From: Elusimicrobiota bacterium
Lineage (GTDB): Bacteria > Elusimicrobiota > Elusimicrobia > Elusimicrobiales > Elusimicrobiaceae
Direction of reading: 5' to 3'
Length of the DNA stretch: 6,873 bases
Assembly: GCA_031271365.1 (NCBI GenBank)
Contig: JAISVV010000102.1
Coordinates: 1-6,873, forward strand
The position numbers were made by a program, and so were the translations under genes. Under the pieces are notes generated by a model. It did no database searches, was not told the origin of the DNA, and worked only from the letters and a program-made list of their open reading frames with translations. Below, one piece after another: positions 1-4,246 of the stretch (position 1 is its first letter; each line of letters opens with the position of its first letter).

Positions 1-534
1 CAAGCCCCAGTTATCCGCGCCGGAGAGTTTTAAAAGCTCCCGGTAGTCGCCTTCTACCAGCATCCATTTTTCGTCTACAACGTCGCTGATGCGGCCGCCG
101 GGTATGGCGGTGGGGTTGCTGCGGGTCAGCAGTATAAATTCGCCGCCGGGGGTTATAAGGCCGATATCGCAAATATAACGCCTGCCGCCCTGCGGTACGC
201 CTATATACCAGCTTAAAGCGTCAAGCACCACGGGGGTATCAAAGAAGGATACGGCGTTGCCGCCGTCAAAATTATCCACGCCGGTGATATCGTAGGTGCG
301 GATAACGCTTACGGATTTGGCAAAAATATCGCCGCCGCGCTCGGACATCACAAACTCGTACGTTTCTTTGGATATCGCCCAAAAAAGATACATCCAGGCC
401 GGGTCTTTGGGCAGTAAATAACTTTCCGTTACGCCGTAGGTTTGGGGTAAATCAAAATGAGCTTCTTTGGCGGCCTGATGGTCAAACTTTAAAGCCGCGG
501 TGGAAGAGAGCCTTTCTTCTAAATTATCTGCCAT
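1..534 (-). CDS. DUF4912 domain protein, N-terminal part (runs off the left edge)
   Basis: An open frame on the minus strand starts at ATG 534-532 (MADNLEERLSSTAALKF...) and stays open for 178 codons to the window edge, so the C-terminus and stop are missing. After a ~28-residue charged leader come YGVTESYLLPKDPAWMYLFW (about residues 33-52), an IRTYDITG strand, SWYIGVPQGGRRYICDIGLI and a LLTRSNPTAIPGGRISD segment followed by DEKWM. This series (a 'dP.w...yW' strand, 'RlYDvT', 'WYi.vP...Y..eiGl', 'aRSN...tP....SD..DE.W') is the pattern I know from DUF4912 (Pfam), a domain of unknown molecular function. There is no signal peptide or membrane segment, so it is probably cytoplasmic. It lies 4 bases after thrC and is almost certainly co-transcribed and translationally coupled with it; a role in threonine metabolism does not follow from that. 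Family call fairly sure, function unknown. Confidence 0.85.
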   Translation of the reverse strand, partial: MADNLEERLSSTAALKFDHQAAKEAHFDLPQTYGVTESYLLPKDPAWMYLFWAISKETYEFVMSERGGDIFAKSVSVIRTYDITGVDNFDGGNAVSFFDTPVVLDALSWYIGVPQGGRRYICDIGLITPGGEFILLTRSNPTAIPGGRISDVVDEKWMLVEGDYRELLKLSGADNWGL

Positions 535-538
535 AATA

Positions 539-544
539 TCACCT
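539..544 (-). promoter_or_regulatory. Shine-Dalgarno of the DUF4912 gene, overlapping the thrC stop
   Basis: On the minus strand AGGTGA sits 7 bases before the ATG at 534. Its AGG is the last sense codon of thrC (Arg412) and its TGA is the thrC stop codon. Ribosomes ending thrC therefore finish on the initiation site of the next gene, which supports the chosen start and points to translational coupling. Confidence 0.6.
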
Positions 545-1777
545 ATTTAATCCTAATTTTTCAATTTCTTCCCATGAGGGTTTAACCAAGGTGTCAGATA
601 CCGCCACCGACTTTGCGGCCCCTGCAATGTCTTTAAGCCCGTTGCCGCCCACTATGAGGGCGACGCTTTCGTCCTTTTTGACGGCCCCCTGGGCCGCCAG
701 TTTTTTAAGGCCCGCGTACACGGCCGCGCCGCCGGGCTCGGCAAATACGCTGGTGCTGCGGGCAAGCTGCGGTATTGCTTCTATAATTTCCCCGTCGCTT
801 ACGCTTACGGCGGTGCCGCCGCTTTCGCGCAGCGCCTGCAAGGCTAAAAAGGAATCGCGCGGATAGTTGACGCAAATGCTGTCGGCTATCGTGCCGGCTT
901 GTATCCTTTCGGCTTCCGCGCCGGGGCCTTTGTCAAAAGCGTGTTTTAAAGAGGCGCTGCCCTGCGCCTGTACGGCTATTATTTGGGGCAGTTTGTCTAT
1001 TATGCCCAAAGTCTGAAAATCGTTAAACCCGCGCCACAGGCCGCTTATTATGCTGCCGTCGCCGGCGGCGGCTATTACTATGTCGGGCGCTTCCCAGTGC
1101 AGCTGCTCGCAGATTTCAAAGGCGCAGGTTTTTTTGCCCTCGCGGCCGTAGGGGTTAAAGCCGGCTGCGCGGTTGTACCAGCCGTAAGTTTCCGTTGCCT
1201 GGCGGCAGAGTTCGTAGGCTTGGTCGTAATCGCCGTCTATGCGCACTACGTGCGCGCCGTAGATGTAAAGCTGCACCAATTTTTCCCGCGGCGTATTTTT
1301 GGGCGCAAAGATAACGGTTTTAAGTTTGGTGCCGCAGGTTAAGCAGGCCAAAGAATCGCTGGCATTGCCGCTGGAAGCGTCTGTAATAACTTCGGCGTCC
1401 AGCTCCAGCGCGCGGGCGGCGGCAACGGCGCTGCCGCGGTCTTTTATGGAGCCGGTGGGGTTGCGGCCTTCGTCTTTTATGTATAGCTTGGATATGCCAA
1501 GTTGGTCGGCAAGTTCTTCCGCCGTGTAAAGCGGCGTCCAGCCCACTTGCACGGGCGGCAGGCCTTCGGGCGAATGTATGGGCAAGATATCAATATAGCG
1601 CCACATATTGTAGGTGGTATTGTTTTCCAGCGTTTTGTAGTCAAAGCGTTTGGAGATAAGTTTGTAGTCGTAGTTTATCTGCAGCGGCTGGCCGCAGGAA
1701 TTGCATAGATAATCGCTTTCTCGCGTTTTGTGTTCTTTGCCGCATTGCACGCATTGTAAATGTAGAATCTTTTTCAT
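539..1777 (-). CDS. thrC: Threonine synthase (PLP-dependent), complete
   Basis: This 412-residue fold-type II PLP enzyme should convert O-phosphohomoserine to threonine, the last step of threonine synthesis, in the cytoplasm. An N-terminal zinc-ribbon-like segment has Cys9/Cys12 and Cys25/Cys28. NPTGSIKDRG (106-115) carries the expected Schiff-base lysine, Lys112. SSGNAS (135-140) fits the cofactor phosphate/substrate loop, GDGSIISGLWRGF (239-251) the glycine-rich segment typical of threonine synthases, and GGNGLKD (377-383) resembles the C-terminal 'GNGLKD' motif. The length is normal. The motif reads SIKDR where most family members have SFKDR. ATG 1777 is chosen because the zinc ribbon starts right after it and a promoter-like sequence lies upstream; the only SD-like match (AGAGG) is just 3 bases from the ATG. 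Other PLP enzymes of this fold, such as cysteate synthase or threonine dehydratase, are less likely given GDGxIIxGxWxGF and GNGLKD. Confidence 0.88.
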   Translation of the reverse strand: MKKILHLQCVQCGKEHKTRESDYLCNSCGQPLQINYDYKLISKRFDYKTLENNTTYNMWRYIDILPIHSPEGLPPVQVGWTPLYTAEELADQLGISKLYIKDEGRNPTGSIKDRGSAVAAARALELDAEVITDASSGNASDSLACLTCGTKLKTVIFAPKNTPREKLVQLYIYGAHVVRIDGDYDQAYELCRQATETYGWYNRAAGFNPYGREGKKTCAFEICEQLHWEAPDIVIAAAGDGSIISGLWRGFNDFQTLGIIDKLPQIIAVQAQGSASLKHAFDKGPGAEAERIQAGTIADSICVNYPRDSFLALQALRESGGTAVSVSDGEIIEAIPQLARSTSVFAEPGGAAVYAGLKKLAAQGAVKKDESVALIVGGNGLKDIAGAAKSVAVSDTLVKPSWEEIEKLGLNR

Positions 1778-1800
1778 AGGCCTCTGTGGATACTTAGTCC

Positions 1801-1814
1801 ATTATATTCTAGCA
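1801..1814 (-). promoter_or_regulatory. Probable sigma-70-type promoter of thrC (-10 region)
   Basis: Read on the minus strand the sequence is TGCTAGAATATAAT. It contains a perfect TATAAT (1806-1801) and, overlapping it, an extended -10 form TGnTAGAAT. The region upstream is A-rich (runs of A at about 1816-1827) with no clear TTGACA, as tolerated by extended -10 promoters. Transcription would begin near 1794, leaving a leader of under 20 bases before the thrC ATG. Predicted from sequence only. Confidence 0.55.
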
Positions 1815-1856
1815 TTTTTATTGTTTTTTGCTTTACCCGCCGCTCACCGGGCGAGC

Positions 1857-1968
1857 GCCTCTCTCCTCCGCCGTCATCGTGGGCGCCCTCTCCCTCGCCA
1901 TCATGGGGCCGCCGCCTCTCTTCCGTGACGTTATGGGGCGGGCCTCCTCCCTCGTCGTCATTGCGAGG
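1857..1968. repeat. Degenerate ~28-bp tandem repeat, four units
   Basis: Four successive segments begin GCCYYYYY at 1857, 1885, 1914 and 1942, spaced 28, 29 and 28 bases. Each has a pyrimidine-rich first half (for example gcctctctcctcc, gccctctccctc, gcctctcttcc, gcctcctccctc). Each second half resembles gtcatYRtgggg (gtcatcgtggg, ccatcatgggg, gacgttatgggg, gtcattgcgagg). The fourth unit runs into the start of the dispersed repeat at 1957, so the array may descend from the same element end. Units are strongly diverged; the regular spacing is the main evidence. Confidence 0.55.
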
Positions 1969-1990
1969 AGCTTCAGCGACGCGGCAATCC
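1957..1990 (+). repeat. Dispersed 'gtcattgcgaggag' repeat, copy 1
   Basis: This 34-base segment begins gtcattgcgaggagc and ends gacgcggcaatcc. It matches copy 2 (2316-2349) at 32 of 34 positions in the same orientation. Sequences of the form 'gtcattgcgaggagcgaagcgacg...gcaatc' are familiar to me as high-copy intergenic palindromic repeats in several unrelated bacterial groups. The internal GCGACGCGGC and the gcaat/attgc ends are partly self-complementary, as expected for a REP-like element. Confidence 0.75.
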
Positions 1991-1991
1991 A

Positions 1992-2015
1992 GTCGTTGCC
2001 TTTGTCGTTACCCTT
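1992..2015. repeat. 12-bp tandem duplication
   Basis: gtcgttgccttt (1992-2003) is followed directly by gtcgttaccctt (2004-2015), matching at 10 of 12 positions. It begins just after dispersed repeat copy 1 and probably reflects a local slippage duplication. Confidence 0.5.
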
Positions 2016-2124
2016 TTCACGGGCGCGAATGCTTTCACGTAAGTCTTTCAGCAGGGAAGGTTTTCTGCTCATGACGCCGCCAAAGACTTTAAGGCCTTAT
2101 ATATAACAACAGCACCAATAAGAA

Positions 2125-2158
2125 CGAGGATTGCCGCGGCCGCAGGTACGCGGCCTCG
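2125..2158. other. Hairpin with 10 paired bases and a 4-base bulge
   Basis: cgagg (2125-2129) and ccgcg (2134-2138) can pair with cgcgg (2149-2153) and cctcg (2154-2158). This leaves a bulge attg on one side and a 10-base loop. No T-tract follows on either strand, so it is not a terminator. It lies inside the 13-bp inverted repeat. Confidence 0.45.
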
Positions 2159-2163
2159 CAACT

Positions 2164-2189
2164 ACGGGCGTCTAGAAGACGCCGCCCGT
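2164..2189. other. Hairpin with a 3-base loop
   Basis: gcgtct (2168-2173) pairs with agacgc (2177-2182) across loop aga. The outer acgg (2164-2167) pairs with ccgt (2186-2189) across a 3-base bulge (2183-2185). It begins 6 bases after the previous hairpin and has no T-tract, so termination is unlikely. Confidence 0.45.
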
Positions 2190-2315
2190 CGAATGCCGAC
2201 AAACCTTCCCTGCCAGGAGGGGTACGGAAACTACACGACACGATAACAGCAACGGCAATAACACGGCAGGACACGGCTTGGACGCGGCTCTTTGAGCGCG
2301 GTCTTAATTAATAAA

Positions 2316-2435
2316 GTCATTGCGAGGAGCTCCAGCGACGCGGCAATCTTCATATTCAAAGTCTTACTGCAGAAAAAGGTAGATTAACGCGGGTTATGCG
2401 CCTAAAGGCGCATTATACGACGCCCTTGCAATGAC
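2316..2435. repeat. 120-bp element with inverted ends; includes dispersed repeat copy 2
   Basis: The left end gtcattgcgagg (2316-2327) and the reverse complement of the right end ccttgcaatgac (2424-2435) match at 11 of 12 bases. With a one-base gap the match continues outward into aaag/cttt. Positions 2316-2349 form copy 2 of the dispersed repeat (32/34 identical to copy 1). The interior has no open frame and includes a perfect palindromic hairpin at 2396-2413. Size and architecture fit a non-autonomous palindromic repeat unit (REP/MITE-like), but no transposase or clear target duplication is visible. Confidence 0.6.
2396..2413. other. Perfect 8-bp stem hairpin inside the 120-bp element
   Basis: atgcgcct (2396-2403), aa, aggcgcat (2406-2413) is a perfect inverted repeat with a minimal loop. 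The flanks (gggtt and tatacg) lack a T-run on either strand, so it is probably structural rather than a transcription terminator. Confidence 0.5.
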
Positions 2436-2440
2436 CTTTG

Positions 2441-2461
2441 TATATACAAATGATATATACA
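2441..2461. repeat. 8-bp AT-rich direct repeat
   Basis: tatataca occurs at 2441-2448 and again at 2454-2461, 13 bases apart, in an AT-rich stretch just outside the right end of the 120-bp element. No promoter is called because no gene follows in either direction within reach. Confidence 0.35.
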
Positions 2462-2506
2462 TATAGACCACATAACTTAATACCGCATACACATATCCTC
2501 ACTTGG

Positions 2507-2534
2507 TATAAAAATTGCGCCAAGGGGCTTGGCG
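2507..2534 (-). terminator. Rho-independent terminator after holA
   Basis: On the minus strand cgccaag, ccc, cttggcg (2534-2518) forms a perfect 7-bp stem with a 3-base loop. It is followed within three bases by TTTTT (2514-2510) and then ATA. The stem begins 27 bases after the holA stop, in the right orientation and distance to end the leuS-lptE-holA transcript. Confidence 0.85.
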
Positions 2535-2560
2535 ATGCAGTTGTTGTTTGTGGCGTAGCT

Positions 2561-3577
2561 CTATCGGCTGAAAAGCGTTAGGATTAGGCCTTTTAGCATT
2601 ATTTGCGGGTCTGCGGCTTGGGAGCTTTTAAAGGCCATGTCCGTCTCTATAATTTTATCCAAAGCGCGCGTGAGGGTTTTTACCGGCGGATACGCGCCCG
2701 CGCGGGCGGCCAGGCGGCCTTCCCACGGCAGCAGGCCGGCGGCGGAAACAATTTCGTACTGCCCCAAACCGGCCGCGCTTAAACGTTTAATGCGCAGCAT
2801 TTTAACCGCGCAGGAGCTTATTTTATTTAAAACGCTTATAGGCTCCTCCCCCGCGGCAAGCAAGGTGCCGACCAGCTTAAGGCTTAGGTTTTTATCGCAA
2901 TCCAAAACGGCGTTACTTAAAGCAAAAGGGTTTTCTTCTTTGCTGTAGCCTACGCTGGCCAAAGCATCGCCCTGCGTGATGGTTTTATCTTCGCGCCCGT
3001 GGGCGTAAAGGGCAAGTTTTTCTATCTCGGTATTTAAGGCCGTTAAATCCGCGCCGACAAGTTCTTCTAAAACCGCCAAAACGTCCTGGCCGGCGTTAAG
3101 GCCGCGCTCTTTAAACTTGGCCGCCATCCACGCGGCAAGCTGCGCGCTTGAAAGCGGGTCAAAGTTAACAACGGCGCATAAATCGCCGCAGGCGCTCTCC
3201 AGCGTTTTATCTTTTTTAGATTTTTTTGCGTCATTGTGCAAAACTATAAGGCAGGTGCTCTCCAGCGGGTTAGCCAGGTAGCCGGCCAGCGCTTCGGCCG
3301 CGTTGGAGTTTTTGCGCAGCTTATCTGCATTATTTAAAATTATCAGCCGTTTGTCGCTAAACACGGGCGCGGTGTTGGCCAGGCTGATAAGCCCGCCCAT
3401 ATCCGCGCTGCCGCCGTCCTCGCGCGTAAAGTTAAACTCGTCCGGGTTTAAGGCGGCTTTTATTTTTGCCGCGGCCTCCAGCTTGCGGTAAACATCGTCG
3501 CCGGTAAAATAATACACCGGCGCGATATCTTTTGCCGCTATATTTTTTTCAAGCTGGGGGGCGTTTAGTTTGGGCAT
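2561..3577 (-). CDS. holA: DNA polymerase III delta subunit
   Basis: This 338-residue protein matches the delta subunit of the DNA polymerase III clamp loader, which opens the beta sliding clamp during loading onto primed DNA. PVYYFTGDDVYRKLEAA near the N-terminus (about 19-35) fits the family's 'y.l.G.d.yl...a'. PVFSDKRLIILNNADKLR corresponds to 'pfF...rlv.l.n...l'. VGADLTALNTEIEKLALYA is the hallmark 'G.Dl..l..ElEKL.lya' segment. KISSCAVKMLRIKRL and an alpha-helical C-terminus complete the usual layout. Length is typical (about 320-350). ATG 3577 lies 7 bases after the lptE stop. The upstream sequence has no clear Shine-Dalgarno, which suggests translation coupled to lptE. It is the last gene of leuS-lptE-holA, an order also found in E. 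coli, and a terminator follows. holA is poorly conserved in sequence, so the neighbours add weight. Confidence 0.92.
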   Translation of the reverse strand: MPKLNAPQLEKNIAAKDIAPVYYFTGDDVYRKLEAAAKIKAALNPDEFNFTREDGGSADMGGLISLANTAPVFSDKRLIILNNADKLRKNSNAAEALAGYLANPLESTCLIVLHNDAKKSKKDKTLESACGDLCAVVNFDPLSSAQLAAWMAAKFKERGLNAGQDVLAVLEELVGADLTALNTEIEKLALYAHGREDKTITQGDALASVGYSKEENPFALSNAVLDCDKNLSLKLVGTLLAAGEEPISVLNKISSCAVKMLRIKRLSAAGLGQYEIVSAAGLLPWEGRLAARAGAYPPVKTLTRALDKIIETDMAFKSSQAADPQIMLKGLILTLFSR

Positions 3578-3584
3578 TATTTTG

Positions 3585-4178
3585 TTATCGCGCTTTTGTT
3601 ATAGTGGTGTGCGCAGGGTCAACCTGGGCGCGCTGGCGTATCTCGCTGCCCACGGAGCCAAAACCATCTACCGTGCGGCGCACTATCATTTTGGCAAAGT
3701 TGCGCCACAAATTTTCGCGCGCCTGCACTTCGGTAAGGCCGCCCGGCAGGGTCGAGGCGGAGTAAGTGTAATTTTGCTGCAAGGCAGGCTCTTGCCAAAT
3801 GGTTTCCTGCGTTAAGGTGTCTATAAAGCGCAGCCTTATTAAAACTTCCATGCGGTAAACCGTAGGCACAAGCTGGGTGTCGTACTGTATGGGCACAAGC
3901 AGATATCTAATAATCTCGCCGGCTAAAACGCCCTGGGCCTGGGCTTCGTTTACCACGCCGTATTGGCCGTTGCGTAAAAACTCGTCCACAACTTCTATGG
4001 TAAGGCGGTCTTCCAGGGCAAAGACTTCCGTGCGGTTAATAAACGGGCGCACGTGTATTTTTTTGATATGCTGCGGCATAATTTGCGCATTGGGCTTGTA
4101 GTAGCCGCCCTGCTGCTCTTCAAGCGCGGTGCAGCCCGCGATAAAGGCAACTGCCAGTATGGCTAAAAACTTTTTCAT
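3585..4178 (-). CDS. lptE: LPS-assembly lipoprotein LptE family
   Basis: This 197-residue protein begins MKKFLAILAVAFIAGC. That is a basic start, a hydrophobic stretch and a lipobox IAGC ending at Cys16, so it should be a lipoprotein processed by signal peptidase II. The mature part has PQHIKKIHVRPFINRTE, then ALEDRLTIEVVDEFLRNG and a 'VLAGEIIRYLLVPIQYD' strand. These agree with the LptE pattern 'lP..ikki.V..f.N.t...glE..lt..l...f...g......a..vL.G.i..y'. LptE plugs the LptD outer-membrane channel and helps insert LPS. A diderm cell envelope follows from this call. The gene sits between leuS and holA exactly as in E. coli. ATG 4178 is supported by an AAGGAG site and by the signal peptide. The C-terminal ~20 residues are polar and not family-specific. 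A general LptE-like lipoprotein of other function cannot be excluded. Confidence 0.83.
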   Translation of the reverse strand: MKKFLAILAVAFIAGCTALEEQQGGYYKPNAQIMPQHIKKIHVRPFINRTEVFALEDRLTIEVVDEFLRNGQYGVVNEAQAQGVLAGEIIRYLLVPIQYDTQLVPTVYRMEVLIRLRFIDTLTQETIWQEPALQQNYTYSASTLPGGLTEVQARENLWRNFAKMIVRRTVDGFGSVGSEIRQRAQVDPAHTTITKAR

Positions 4179-4183
4179 AAAAT

Positions 4184-4189
4184 CTCCTT
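4184..4189 (-). promoter_or_regulatory. Strong Shine-Dalgarno of lptE
   Basis: AAGGAG on the minus strand, followed by attttATG with the ATG at 4178, gives good spacing and fixes the lptE start. It is the clearest ribosome site in the window. Confidence 0.7.
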
Positions 4190-4202
4190 TATTTTACCCG
4201 GT

Positions 4203-4233
4203 TTTCCGCGCCGCCTGCGCTCCTTGCAATGAC
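4203..4233 (-). repeat. Dispersed repeat, copy 3 (diverged, inverted, between leuS and lptE)
   Basis: On the minus strand gtcattgcaaggagc (4233-4219) matches the first 15 bases of copies 1 and 2 except for one base. It continues gcaggcggcgcgg, which aligns with ttcagcgacgcgg if small gaps are allowed. It occupies much of the 68-base gap between leuS and lptE, so it would be transcribed in their mRNA, and it has no T-tract. The orientation is opposite to copies 1 and 2. Confidence 0.55.
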
Positions 4234-4246
4234 GGCGTTAAAGAAC

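Larger units (their letters stand above)
2051..2213. repeat. 13-bp perfect inverted repeat enclosing two hairpins
   Basis: gcagggaaggttt (2051-2063) is the exact reverse complement of aaaccttccctgc (2201-2213), 137 bases apart. The enclosed DNA holds two further hairpins (2125-2158 and 2164-2189), so the whole unit could fold as a multi-branched structure closed by the 13-bp stem. A perfect 13-bp pair is unlikely by chance in so short a span. It could be a palindromic non-autonomous element or a structured RNA. No transposase gene is present, and flanking duplication is limited to a trivial 'ca'. Confidence 0.55.
1778..2560. other. 783-base intergenic region rich in repeats, no convincing gene
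   Basis: Between the thrC start and the holA stop there is no open frame with family-like content, a good ribosome site or a recognisable RNA gene. In order the region holds the thrC promoter, a degenerate ~28-bp tandem repeat (1857-1968), a dispersed repeat copy (1957-1990), a 12-bp duplication (1992-2015), a long-range 13-bp inverted repeat (2051-2213) enclosing two hairpins, a 120-bp element with inverted ends (2316-2435), an AT-rich stretch with an 8-bp direct repeat (2441-2461) and the holA terminator (2507-2534). Nothing distinctive is seen in 2214-2315. Short open frames here (for example 1833-2072 and 2089-2274, minus) are best read as chance translations of repeat DNA. Confidence 0.75.

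Noticed and set aside
591..1708. Plus-strand open frames opposite thrC (591-866, 983-1342, 1299-1529, 1502-1708)
   Set aside because: They lie antisense to a well-supported complete gene and show arginine/serine/alanine-rich composition with no recognisable domain.
1857..1968. Possible CRISPR array because of the ~28-base periodicity
   Set aside because: Units follow each other without unique spacers and are highly diverged, and no cas gene is present.
2089..2274. Minus-strand 61-codon open frame in the intergenic region
   Set aside because: It is a translation of hairpin-rich repeat DNA with no ribosome site and no family resemblance.
2396..2413. Terminator at the perfect palindrome
   Set aside because: Neither strand has a T-run after the stem; the hairpin at 2518-2534 followed by TTTTT is the better terminator for holA.
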